DNA of 17,383 bases from GCA-1730015 sp964583825 (GTDB lineage: Bacteria > Pseudomonadota > Gammaproteobacteria > Granulosicoccales > Granulosicoccaceae). Shown piece after piece: positions 7,040 through 15,106 of the stretch. The translations under genes and the position numbers were made by a program. The stretch is taken from contig CAZOXM010000097.1 in the NCBI GenBank assembly GCA_964583825.1, forward strand, positions 1-17,383. Reading direction: 5' to 3'. Below the pieces are notes generated by a model, which saw only the letters and a list, made by a program, of their open reading frames with translations, ran no database searches and had not been told where the DNA came from. Positions within the stretch are counted from its first letter, which is position 1. Each line of letters opens with the position of its first letter.

Positions 7040-7186
7040 ACCGACTGCCTTGTGTTTGGGGCAAGCGATGAAGTCAGCTGAAAAGTTGCGAGCCACGGAT
7101 CAAGCGGCGCCGCCGATGGCAGCGTGCATCAAAGCATCGCATCTGTCAGACGGTTCAGCGTAATCGCCGGCGGCATAAGGTCTGAT

Positions 7187-9244
7187 ATGAACTTAGCCAC
7201 GACACCCGTCACCAGGCTTAAGGGCGTTGGGCCGAAGCAGGCAGAGAAACTTGCCCGGCTGAAGATCACAACCGTGCAGGATGTATTATTTCACCTGCCC
7301 CTGCGCTATCAGGATCGCACGCGAGAAGTGCCGATCGTCGATCTTGCAGTCGGGCTCGAGGCGGTGTTTACCGGCACTGTTGTAGATACAGAAATATTGT
7401 TGCATCGTCGGCGCTCGATGGTGTGTACCCTCGAGGACAACACCGGTGTCATCCGGCTGCGCTTTTTTCACTTTAACAATCAGCAGCGCGAGCGCCTTAG
7501 GGTCGGTGCAAAGTTGAGTTGTTTCGGTGAGGTGCGACGCGGTCGTCAGTCCCTGGAAGTGGTGCACCCGGAATACCAGGTCGTCTCGTCCGATCAGTCC
7601 AGTCTGCTTGCCAGTACGCTTACACCGGTTTATCCGGTTACGGAAGGCCTGCATCAATTGGCGATGCGCAAGATTACCGATCAGGCGCTACAGCATCTGG
7701 AGTCGGTCGCGCTGTCGGAGCTGATACCGGCGCAGGGTTTCGGTATCACTCTGAGCCGTGCACTTGAGGTCGCTCATCGCCCGCCGCCGGCACTGGATAC
7801 CGTCTCACTTCTCAGCGGCAGTCACGAGGCAATTCAGCGGCTGGCCCTTGAAGAGCTGGTGGCCCATCGCGTGAGTATGCAGCGTGTTCGTGAGGTGGCC
7901 CGGCGACTGTCGGCACCTGAAATCGAGCGATCGAGCCCACTGTGTCGGGCGCTTATCGAAGCATTGCCGTTCAAGCTCACCGGCGCACAGCGCAGAGTCA
8001 TTGATGAGATCGCCGAAGACATGGCCACGCCGGCACCGATGCTGCGATTGATTCAGGGCGATGTCGGTTCCGGCAAAACCATGGTGGCTGCAGCGGCCGC
8101 TGCGATGGTGGTGGGGGCGGGTTATCAGGTGGCCATTATGGCGCCCACCGAAATACTGGCAGAGCAGCACCTGTCGAGCTTTTCCAGCTGTTTTGAGCCG
8201 CTGGGTCTGAAGATCGGCTGGCTCAAAGGTAAACTGGGTGCGCGTCAGCGTCGCGACGCGATTGAGTCGATTGCGCTCGGGCACACCGACATTGTCGTAG
8301 GTACGCATGCGCTGTTTCAGTCCGATGTCGAATTTGCCAGACTGGGACTGACAATCGTCGACGAGCAGCATCGCTTTGGAGTGCACCAGCGTTTGTCACT
8401 GCGGGAAAAAGGGGTGCAGGATAAGCGGGTGCCGCATCAGCTGACGATGACGGCCACGCCTATCCCGAGAACGCTTGCAATGACCGCCTACGCCGATCTG
8501 GACTGTTCGGTGATTGACGAACTGCCTCCGGGCCGACAGTCGATTCGTACGGTGGCGATACCGGTAGGCAGGCGCAATGAAGTGATTGAACGGGTTGCCG
8601 CCGCCATCGCTGAGGGACGGCAGGTGTACTGGGTGTGCACATTGGTCGAGGAGTCGGAAGTGTTACAGGCGCGCGCTGCAGAAGACACCGTTGGTGAACT
8701 CAGCAGCTACATGCCGGACGTGCGGGTAGCGATGGTGCACGGTCGTATGAATGGCGGCGAAAAGGACGAAGTGATGCAGCAGTTTAAGCAGCACGAGGTG
8801 CAATTGCTGGTGGCGACTACGGTCATTGAGGTTGGGGTTGATGTGCCAAACGCATCGTTAATTATCATTGAAAATGCAGAGCGCCTTGGACTGTCGCAAC
8901 TGCATCAACTGCGTGGACGGGTAGGGCGCGGCAGTGTCGCCAGTAGTTGCGTACTGGTTTATGAAGCCGGCTTAAGCCAGCGTGCGCGAGAGCGAATAGC
9001 GATTATGCGGGAAACGAACGACGGTTTTGCTATCGCTGAAAAAGATCTGGAATTGCGCGGCGCCGGTGAGCTGCTCGGCACGAGGCAAACCGGTGCCATG
9101 CATTTTCGTATTGCGGATCTGATGCGCGATAAACATCTGCTCGAGCGCGCCAGGGATCTTTCCGAACAGGTGCCGCACGAGCATGTTTCCGCGCTGGTTG
9201 ACCGGTGGATGGGCGGGGACGCACCGGAGTATGGCAACGTGTAG
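7187..9244 (+). CDS. recG: ATP-dependent DNA helicase RecG
   Basis: RecG is a branched-DNA translocase that reverses stalled replication forks and processes recombination intermediates. An N-terminal helix-hairpin-helix-like start (VTRLKGVGPKQAEKL) is followed by the wedge/OB domain around FTGTVVD. The helicase core has the Walker A GDVGSGKT (291-298), the DEQH box (392-395), the MTATPIPRTLAM motif III and the QLRGRVGRG motif VI (about 574-582). The tail carries GAGELLGTRQ. From ATG 7187 the protein has 685 residues, close to E. coli RecG (693). TAAGG at 7176-7180, 6 bases upstream, supports this start over an in-frame GTG at 7124. It converges with the rhombosortase gene, 26 bases away, with no evident terminator between them. 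Confidence 0.96.
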   Translation: MNLATTPVTRLKGVGPKQAEKLARLKITTVQDVLFHLPLRYQDRTREVPIVDLAVGLEAVFTGTVVDTEILLHRRRSMVCTLEDNTGVIRLRFFHFNNQQRERLRVGAKLSCFGEVRRGRQSLEVVHPEYQVVSSDQSSLLASTLTPVYPVTEGLHQLAMRKITDQALQHLESVALSELIPAQGFGITLSRALEVAHRPPPALDTVSLLSGSHEAIQRLALEELVAHRVSMQRVREVARRLSAPEIERSSPLCRALIEALPFKLTGAQRRVIDEIAEDMATPAPMLRLIQGDVGSGKTMVAAAAAAMVVGAGYQVAIMAPTEILAEQHLSSFSSCFEPLGLKIGWLKGKLGARQRRDAIESIALGHTDIVVGTHALFQSDVEFARLGLTIVDEQHRFGVHQRLSLREKGVQDKRVPHQLTMTATPIPRTLAMTAYADLDCSVIDELPPGRQSIRTVAIPVGRRNEVIERVAAAIAEGRQVYWVCTLVEESEVLQARAAEDTVGELSSYMPDVRVAMVHGRMNGGEKDEVMQQFKQHEVQLLVATTVIEVGVDVPNASLIIIENAERLGLSQLHQLRGRVGRGSVASSCVLVYEAGLSQRARERIAIMRETNDGFAIAEKDLELRGAGELLGTRQTGAMHFRIADLMRDKHLLERARDLSEQVPHEHVSALVDRWMGGDAPEYGNV

Positions 9245-9270
9245 ATCTCAGCCGGTCCTCGTCGCTTGCA

Positions 9271-9891
9271 TCAGCGCTTGACCGCTTTGCTCCGACCGAT
9301 GACCCAGACAAGAAAAAAAGCGGCCGCCCCGCCGCAGACCATACCGTACAGATGGGCATTTACTATCACGTTGCCACCGGTGATTTTTTCGCTGCTCTCG
9401 ACGGCGCCATAGATTTGCTCCCAGACGATCTTACCGACCGTGTACAGCGCGATGATTGCGCCGATGAGCTTTTGTTGCCGAAACTCTGCAATCGCGCCCC
9501 CGAGCAGCAAGCCGTACAGCGCGCCGGATAGCCCGACGTACCAGTATAACGCCGGGTCGAACCACCAGAGACCGAGCCCGACACCACACATACTCACCAC
9601 CCCGGTGACAGCCCATTGCGGTACCGTCATTGCCGGTGCCAGCAGTAGGCTAATGACGGCAAGACCGGCCAGATTGAGGAATAAATGAGGATAACCCAGA
9701 TGTACCAGATTGCCGGTTAACAGACGCCACCACTGGCCGGCAGCGATTTCCTCGCGGCTGAAACGCAGGAGTTCGACCAGATCAGTGACTTGAAAAATGA
9801 TGCAACTGATACCCACAATCAATGCTAGCCAGTGAGCCTTGTGAATGCGAGGTTGCTGAAGTCCTGTGGTGCTGCACGGCTCGTCGGGCAA
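9271..9891 (-). CDS. rrtA: Rhombosortase (rhomboid-family intramembrane serine protease)
   Basis: This 206-residue membrane protein has the rhomboid fold of several hydrophobic segments. The catalytic serine is in GLSG (S122 at 120-123) and the paired histidine in NAHLYG (H180). The N-terminal part contains GQWWRLLTGNLVHLGYPHL (52-70), the signature I associate with rhombosortases, and a Lys-x3-Glu pair in VGKIVWEQ (K154, E158) also fits. Rhombosortases cleave C-terminal GlyGly-CTERM sorting tags in the inner membrane. The start is TTG (9891-9889), with AAGGA nine bases upstream on the minus strand and an in-frame TAG just before it. It diverges from gspG and converges with recG. A generic rhomboid protease is the alternative. 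Confidence 0.82.
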   Translation of the reverse strand: MPDEPCSTTGLQQPRIHKAHWLALIVGISCIIFQVTDLVELLRFSREEIAAGQWWRLLTGNLVHLGYPHLFLNLAGLAVISLLLAPAMTVPQWAVTGVVSMCGVGLGLWWFDPALYWYVGLSGALYGLLLGGAIAEFRQQKLIGAIIALYTVGKIVWEQIYGAVESSEKITGGNVIVNAHLYGMVCGGAAAFFLVWVIGRSKAVKR

Positions 9892-10047
9892 GGAACTCTA
9901 TCCTTTTTGTTTTATCAGTACAGTAACAGGCGGCACGAATGTAGCCGTTATAATTGTCGGTAATACTATTATGGGTGCCGCTACCAGCGACTGGCAGCAC
10001 GCTGGAGGTATCACCACCCTCAAAATTCAAGTTTGGAGCCAACGATA
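9892..10047. promoter_or_regulatory. Divergent rrtA/gspG control region
   Basis: This 156-bp gap separates the divergent rhombosortase gene and the gsp operon, so promoters for both may lie here. On the plus strand TATAAT (9949-9954) is a perfect -10 sequence without a clear -35. The AT-rich TAATA-C-TATTA (9961-9971) is a 5-bp palindrome. CCAGCG (9984-9989) and CGCTGG (10000-10005) form an inverted repeat ahead of gspG. GGAG (10035-10038) is the gspG ribosome site. No known operator could be named. Confidence 0.4.
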
Positions 10048-10515
10048 GTGAATAATTCCCCAGTGGCGATTGCGCCGTGTTCGAAAACCTCAACGCGCAG
10101 ACAGCGAGGATTCAGTTTGATCGAGCTGATCGCGGTCGTCGCTATTCTCGGCATTCTGGCGGCAGTGGTCGCACCCAGAATTTTCAATCAGCCGGGTAAA
10201 GCCAGAATAGCGAAAGCCAAGACCGAAATCAGTGGAATTCAGTCTGCGTTGCAGATGTATCAGTTGGAAAATTACAACTTCCCGACCACTGATCAGGGAT
10301 TGCTTGCGCTGGTTGAAAAACCGACCGGTGAACCGGAGGCACCCAACTGGCAGGATGGCGGTTACCTGCCCAAGCTGCCGAAAGATCCGTGGGGTCGTGA
10401 TTATCTGTATGTCAGCCCGGGTGAGAACAGTGAAGTGGACATCTACACGCTTGGCAGAGACGGACAGGAAGGGGGTGAGGGTGAAGACGCCGATATCGGC
10501 AACTGGAATCTGTAG
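10048..10515 (+). CDS. gspG: Type II secretion major pseudopilin GspG
   Basis: GspG forms the body of the periplasmic pseudopilus that pushes substrates through the secretin. The prepilin peptidase site is RRQRG/FSLIEL (cleavage after G21), with the methylatable Phe and Glu5 of the mature protein. A long hydrophobic helix follows. The sequence MYQLENYNFPTTDQGLLAL, LPKDPWGRDYLY and the C-terminal Asp-rich loop GEDADIGNW (calcium site in the family) are all GspG hallmarks. The GTG at 10048 gives 155 residues and has GGAG (10035-10038) nine bases upstream. An in-frame TTG at 10033 coincides with that ribosome site and was rejected. It is the first gene of gspGHIJKLMN. Confidence 0.96.
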   Translation: MNNSPVAIAPCSKTSTRRQRGFSLIELIAVVAILGILAAVVAPRIFNQPGKARIAKAKTEISGIQSALQMYQLENYNFPTTDQGLLALVEKPTGEPEAPNWQDGGYLPKLPKDPWGRDYLYVSPGENSEVDIYTLGRDGQEGGEGEDADIGNWNL

Positions 10516-10552
10516 TCGGTTAGTCTGACTGCAGCCGCCGTTCCTTCCCACA

Positions 10553-11104
10553 ATGCAAGGACCGACCAAAGCACTTTCTCCGCAGCGAGGTTTTTCGCTG
10601 CTCGAACTTATCGTCGTTATCGCGATGATGGCGGTTTTAACAGGGGTGATCGTGCCGCGATTGAACCTCGGTGGTGAAGGAAGACTCGTGCGAGATGAAA
10701 CCCTGCGTCTCGCCGAGCTGATGAGCAGGGCGACTGAGGAATCTGTGTTTAAAACCCGCCAGCTCGGTGTGCGGTTTACCGATCGCAAATATCATTTCCT
10801 GTTGCTCGATGGCGATGGTCGGGAAGGCAAGTGGGTGGATCATGAAGACAAACTGTTTCGTACGAGGGAGTGGCCGCAGGATTTTGACGTTCGCCTTGAA
10901 ATTGCCGGTGTTACTGTTGAACTTGACGATAGTGAGCTTTTTGAAATAGACGATAAAACCCGTCCGCATATCATGTTTCTTTCGAACGGGGAGGTGATGC
11001 CGGATTTTAAAGTGGTTGTCGAGAAGGGCTTTAACGATGAACGCTGGGAGGTTGCCAGTGGTGTCGAAGAATTAATCACCGTAGGCAAAGCGGAAGACTT
11101 TTGA
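10553..11104 (+). CDS. gspH: Type II secretion minor pseudopilin GspH
   Basis: GspH is a minor pseudopilin near the pseudopilus tip. The short leader ends at PQRG/FSLLEL (cleavage after G13), with Glu5 present, followed by the hydrophobic N-terminal helix. The globular domain of this 183-residue protein is rich in acidic residues and has the GspH pattern of beta strands (GVRFTDRKYHFLLLDGDG). No clear ribosome site precedes the ATG at 10553. The stop (11102-11104) overlaps the TTG start of gspI. GspH and GspI are hard to separate by eye, but order and length favour GspH. Confidence 0.88.
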   Translation: MQGPTKALSPQRGFSLLELIVVIAMMAVLTGVIVPRLNLGGEGRLVRDETLRLAELMSRATEESVFKTRQLGVRFTDRKYHFLLLDGDGREGKWVDHEDKLFRTREWPQDFDVRLEIAGVTVELDDSELFEIDDKTRPHIMFLSNGEVMPDFKVVVEKGFNDERWEVASGVEELITVGKAEDF

Positions 11105-11508
11105 ATAAGCGTCAGCGACAGTCTGGCTTTACGCTGGTAGAAATACTGGTTTCTCTGGCGATATTGTCGATCATCCTGGGTGTGCTGGTTGAGAGTGCGG
11201 GGGTGGCCACTTCGAACGCGGGTAGAATGCGTGACCGTGCTATTGCGGAGTGGGTAGCGACCAACCGGTTGGCCGAGCTGAGACTCTCACCGACATTTCC
11301 GGAGACTGGCAGTAAAACCGGTGACGAAGAAATGCTCGGTGTTAACTGGTACTGGAAGACTATCGTACAGAAGGTGGATGACGACGATTTACGCCGCGTC
11401 GACGTTGAAGTGCGACGCAATGAAGATTCCGAGAATCCAATCGTAACTTTGGCCGGTTTTGTCAGCCACCCGCGAACGAAGGCGCGAAATGTCTCCAATT
11501 CGCAGTAG
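11101..11508 (+). CDS. gspI: Type II secretion minor pseudopilin GspI
   Basis: This 135-residue minor pseudopilin belongs to the GspI/J/K tip complex. The leader is eight residues plus Gly (MNKRQRQSG), cleaved before FTLVEI with Glu5 present. The body has ATNRLAELRL, a family-typical stretch after the N-terminal helix, and GVNWYWKT. The start is TTG 11101, in a TTGA overlap with the gspH stop, preceded by GGA at 11092-11094. This implies translational coupling. The last 20 bases overlap gspJ. Confidence 0.9.
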   Translation: MNKRQRQSGFTLVEILVSLAILSIILGVLVESAGVATSNAGRMRDRAIAEWVATNRLAELRLSPTFPETGSKTGDEEMLGVNWYWKTIVQKVDDDDLRRVDVEVRRNEDSENPIVTLAGFVSHPRTKARNVSNSQ

Positions 11509-12139
11509 TGGTGTTAACGTGATTATCCGCCGCCAGCATGGTTTTACACTGGTGGAGTTTATTGTCGCGACTGCGGTGCTTGCCATCATGGGCGGGGTTG
11601 CCTACGCAGGATGGTTTAACGTGACCCGCATCGCCGATCGCACTGAACAAACCGTTGAGCGCTACGATGAACTGCATCGCACTTTTTACTGGTTTGCTGA
11701 AGACTTTGAGCAGATCGTAAAGCGCAACTCGGTCGATGAACTGGGTGGCATCAGAAAAAGTATTGAAGTCAGTGAGCAGGGTGAGTACGTTATTCAAATA
11801 ACACGGGGTGGATGGACCAATCCGGCGCTGCTGGAACTGCCTCCTCGCAGTCACCTGCAAAACGTCGCCTACTACATTGACTCGGACAATCGATTGTTGC
11901 GACGTTACTGGTACCACGTCGACCGATTCGATGCATCCTCATACCGTGATCGGCTGATGGTTAACGACGTCGTCGGTCTGACCTTCAGGTTTTTGACACT
12001 GCAGGGCGAATGGGAGAGCGCCTGGCCGCCAGAAGACAATACCAAAGATGATTTCGACGAACTCCCGGTGGCGCTTGAAGCTACCATAGAGCTTGAAGAC
12101 GTGGGCTCGGCGAGACGAATCTATGTGCTGCCAAATTAG
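11489..12139 (+). CDS. gspJ: Type II secretion minor pseudopilin GspJ
   Basis: GspJ is a minor pseudopilin of the tip complex. The prepilin site is RRQHG/FTLVEF (cleavage after G18) with Glu5. Sequence after the helix (ERYDELHRTFYWFAEDFEQI and the SYRDRLMVNDVVGLTFRF region) fits GspJ. The ATG at 11489 has GAAGG six bases upstream and gives 216 residues. An in-frame TTG at 11459 would need a longer leader and was rejected. It overlaps gspI by 20 bases. Confidence 0.91.
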   Translation: MSPIRSSGVNVIIRRQHGFTLVEFIVATAVLAIMGGVAYAGWFNVTRIADRTEQTVERYDELHRTFYWFAEDFEQIVKRNSVDELGGIRKSIEVSEQGEYVIQITRGGWTNPALLELPPRSHLQNVAYYIDSDNRLLRRYWYHVDRFDASSYRDRLMVNDVVGLTFRFLTLQGEWESAWPPEDNTKDDFDELPVALEATIELEDVGSARRIYVLPN

Positions 12140-12146
12140 CGGAACG

Positions 12147-13307
12147 ATGACAAGACTCACAAGTGTCAGAACGCATCGGCATTGTCTTGCGCAAAACCGC
12201 TTTTTCTCAGCTAACCGTTCGCAACAACGCGGGGCTGCGCTGGTCACCACGCTGCTAATCGTCGCGCTCATCACCGTCACGGTCACGGCAATGACCACGC
12301 GTCAGCAGTTGTCTATTCAGCGTGCATCAAACCGACAAGTGCAGAATCAGTTACACAACCTTGCCTCCGCCGGAGAGCAATTTGCCATGGTCGTGCTCGG
12401 TCGTGATCGTCGTGACGCGGAGCGCAATAACTCCGACAGTACGCAGGACTACTGGGCTGAGAGCCTGCCGCCGGTGCCGGTCGACGGCGCTACCGTTGAG
12501 GGGTGCGTGATTGACATGCACGGTAAGTTCAACCTCAACAATCTGGTCGACGATGACGGAAACACAGTGTCGCTGGAGTTCCAGGCGCTGCAAAGACTAC
12601 TGACTGCGCTCAGCATTGATTCGCTAAAAGCAGAGGCAATCCTCGACTGGATCGATCCGGATATTGATGCGACCGGTGCCGAGGGTGCAGAGGACGATTT
12701 TTACACCGGGCTGACGCCTCCCTATCGGGCGGCGAACGGGCGCATGGCAAGTCCTACCGAGTTGCTGCTGGTGAAGGGTTTTCGCGTCACTGACGAAGGT
12801 GGGCTTGATGACTACGACACGCTGTTGCCTCACATCGCGACCCTGCCCACCGAAACGGTCATCAACGTCAATACCGCCTCACCAGCGGTGCTCGCGTCTC
12901 TGGCAGATTACATGATTGAACTGTCCGACGAGCTTAAAGTGGTGGATGATGAGTATTGGGAGAACTACCCCGCCTGTCCCGAGGGGGGCGGCTTGCTCGA
13001 TGCAGTCATCAACGGTGAAACCGACACCGAAGCTGAGCCGGGCACTGAGGAACAACCGGAAGATCAGTTCGACCCGGACGAGGCGAGCGGGTTTATCTAC
13101 GAAAATACGCAGCAGTTTATTAACGATGCCCGAGGTGTTGAAGAGGACCAGACACTGGAGGCCGCCAACGTCGGGGTCACCAGCGAATACTATTTATCGC
13201 GGGTGACTGTGACGCGCGATGATGTCAGTATGACGCAGTACACTACATTGCATCGCGATTCCCAGGGTGCCATCACCACCGTGCGACGATCGCGGGGCGG
13301 CTTGTAG
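12147..13307 (+). CDS. gspK: Type II secretion minor pseudopilin GspK
   Basis: GspK caps the pseudopilus tip with GspI and GspJ. The leader ends at QQRG/AALVTTLL (G29). The mature residue 5 is Thr instead of Glu, the known GspK exception. The large periplasmic domain has FNLNNL, DWIDPD and the helix-forming INVNTASPAVLASL, all seen in the family. An acidic run between residues 291 and 312 (11 of 22 residues are Asp or Glu, no Lys or Arg) forms an unusual insertion. The start chosen is ATG 12147, 7 bases after the gspJ stop, giving 386 residues. In-frame TTG 12093 and ATG 12123 lie inside gspJ. Its ribosome site is weak. Confidence 0.92.
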   Translation: MTRLTSVRTHRHCLAQNRFFSANRSQQRGAALVTTLLIVALITVTVTAMTTRQQLSIQRASNRQVQNQLHNLASAGEQFAMVVLGRDRRDAERNNSDSTQDYWAESLPPVPVDGATVEGCVIDMHGKFNLNNLVDDDGNTVSLEFQALQRLLTALSIDSLKAEAILDWIDPDIDATGAEGAEDDFYTGLTPPYRAANGRMASPTELLLVKGFRVTDEGGLDDYDTLLPHIATLPTETVINVNTASPAVLASLADYMIELSDELKVVDDEYWENYPACPEGGGLLDAVINGETDTEAEPGTEEQPEDQFDPDEASGFIYENTQQFINDARGVEEDQTLEAANVGVTSEYYLSRVTVTRDDVSMTQYTTLHRDSQGAITTVRRSRGGL

Positions 13308-13343
13308 AGCAAATTAATATAATCAGGCGGAAGCAGAGAATCA

Positions 13344-14621
13344 GTGGCTCAGTATCTACTTACATATCTACCGCGCATTGGGGACGATTACCTGCGCTGG
13401 GCAGTCTGCGATGATCGCAGCAAGTCGGTTGGCGAGCATGATCACGGCACCTTTGCCGAGGCTGCCAGGGCGGCCGAGCGCCGGCGTGTTGTAATGGTAG
13501 TGGCAGGCACAGAGCTGCTGCTCGAGGAGGCTGACGTACCGGTCAGCAATCTGTCGAAAGCGCTAAAAGCGGTGCCCTACGCCCTTGAGGATCAGCTGGC
13601 GCAGGATGTGGAGCTGTCGCATTTCGCGTTTGGTGCAAAGTTGCCTGGCGGACGCATTCCGGTGGCGGTTATCGCGATCAGCAGACTGGACTGGGTACTT
13701 GATCAGTGCGATGCGGCCAAACTAACCGTCTCCGAGATTATCCCGGAGCCACTGGCACTGCCGTTTGAAAATGATCGCATCACGATAATGACCAACGAAG
13801 GTCATGCGGCGGTTCGGCAATCTATCGGGCAAGGTTTTTCCTGTGATTCGGATATGCTCGAATTGTTGCTTGGCAACGCTTCACCGGTAAGCGAGGATGG
13901 GCCGGACGACGCCTCTGCCGCGCCGGGTGGCACGTTGAAGGAAGCGGTGTACGAAGCGCTGCATTTTACCTGCGGACCGGATCAGTACGAGCTTGTCACG
14001 GAGGGCGGACCGGTTCATATGCGCTCTGAGGTTGAGCTTTTTTCCCGCGGGATTGCGCAGGCTCGCAGCAGAAACAGGAAACACCCGTACATTAACCTGC
14101 TGCAGGGTGAATACAGTAAGACAGAAGCCATCGGCAAAGCCTGGAAACCATGGCGGGTGCCTGCAGCGTTAGCGGCCATGTTGGTCGCTCTGTGGGGTGG
14201 TAGTGCTTTCCTTCAGTACCAGGCGCTCGGTGCAGAACAACAACGCCTGCAAAGTGAAATGGCCGCTGTGCTAAAGCGCACCTTTCCCGAGGTGAGAAAC
14301 CCCGACCAGGACCCGGTGCGGCAAATGCGCTCCAGAGTTAAGGTATTAACGTCTGGCACCGGTGCGATCGACGATGGCAATTTTATCGTGATGATGTCAG
14401 CGGTGGGTACCGCACTAAAAGAGGCCAACAGCCCGACGGTCAAAAGCATTAACTACCGTTCCGGTCGGCTTGATATCGAACTGGAAACTGCCTCGCTGCA
14501 GGATATAGACAAAATAAAATCCCGGCTCGAGGCGGATAAAAAACTCGCCGCGGCGGTGCGTTCAGCGAACAAGGACAACGACAGAATCAAGGCGCGACTA
14601 AGAGTGGAGGTAGTCTCATGA
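13344..14621 (+). CDS. gspL: Type II secretion inner-membrane protein GspL
   Basis: GspL is a bitopic protein that links the cytoplasmic ATPase GspE to the platform. An actin-like cytoplasmic domain (residues 1 to about 265) holds the conserved ALEDQLAQDV and the NLLQGEY (251-257) signature. A single membrane segment (about 271-292) and a periplasmic ferredoxin-like domain follow. The 425 residues fit the family. The start is GTG 13344, with GGAAG 10 bases upstream. It overlaps gspM by ATGA. TATAAT at 13318-13323 in the 36-base gspK-gspL gap might support an internal promoter, but no -35 is visible. Confidence 0.93.
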   Translation: MAQYLLTYLPRIGDDYLRWAVCDDRSKSVGEHDHGTFAEAARAAERRRVVMVVAGTELLLEEADVPVSNLSKALKAVPYALEDQLAQDVELSHFAFGAKLPGGRIPVAVIAISRLDWVLDQCDAAKLTVSEIIPEPLALPFENDRITIMTNEGHAAVRQSIGQGFSCDSDMLELLLGNASPVSEDGPDDASAAPGGTLKEAVYEALHFTCGPDQYELVTEGGPVHMRSEVELFSRGIAQARSRNRKHPYINLLQGEYSKTEAIGKAWKPWRVPAALAAMLVALWGGSAFLQYQALGAEQQRLQSEMAAVLKRTFPEVRNPDQDPVRQMRSRVKVLTSGTGAIDDGNFIVMMSAVGTALKEANSPTVKSINYRSGRLDIELETASLQDIDKIKSRLEADKKLAAAVRSANKDNDRIKARLRVEVVS

Positions 14622-15106
14622 GCTTCCAGAGCTGGTATGCAAATCAAACGCCCAGAGAGCAGGTTATCGTTGCGGCCACCATCCTGATAGCCGTCGTGGC
14701 CGGCCTGTATCTGTTTGTGATTGAGCCTTTGAATGCAGGTATTGCATCGCGCACGGCGGCGGTTGAATCACAAAAGAAAAACCTCGACTGGATGCAGCAA
14801 CAGTCGGGCATAGTGCAGCGCAGCGGTGCGGGGGCAGGAGCGGTTGCCCGTCAACCGATGCCACAGGCTCCCTACCTGCTGCTCGACCGCGCGATAAGAG
14901 ACAAGAAGATTGCCGAACCAGAGCGGGTCACTCCGGATGGAAGCACAGGTGCCAGGGCGCAGATCTCCAACGTCGAGTTCGATAAGTTGCTCGAGGTGCT
15001 CGGTGGTCTCGATTCCACTTACGGCCTCGCGGTTACTACAATGAATGTCAGTAAAAAGAACGAGGGTCTGGTGACCGCGCGTTTCAGTCTCGAGGTAGAA
15101 CAATGA
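14618..15106 (+). CDS. gspM: Type II secretion inner-membrane protein GspM
   Basis: GspM pairs with GspL in the inner-membrane platform. The short cytoplasmic N-terminus is followed by one membrane segment (about residues 16-35), then a coiled region and a small periplasmic domain, 162 residues in total. The opening WYANQTPREQ is the family's usual Arg-Glu start. GGAGG at 14606-14610, seven bases upstream, is the strongest ribosome site in the operon. Start and end overlap the neighbours by ATGA, which suggests coupled translation with gspL and gspN. Confidence 0.93.
   Translation: MSFQSWYANQTPREQVIVAATILIAVVAGLYLFVIEPLNAGIASRTAAVESQKKNLDWMQQQSGIVQRSGAGAGAVARQPMPQAPYLLLDRAIRDKKIAEPERVTPDGSTGARAQISNVEFDKLLEVLGGLDSTYGLAVTTMNVSKKNEGLVTARFSLEVEQ

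Noticed and set aside
7124..7186. Upstream GTG start for recG
   Set aside because: ATG 7187 has TAAGG six bases upstream and gives a length close to E. coli RecG.
7805..8386. Minus-strand frame of 193 codons opposite recG
   Set aside because: Antisense to the RecG helicase core, with no domain or ribosome site of its own.
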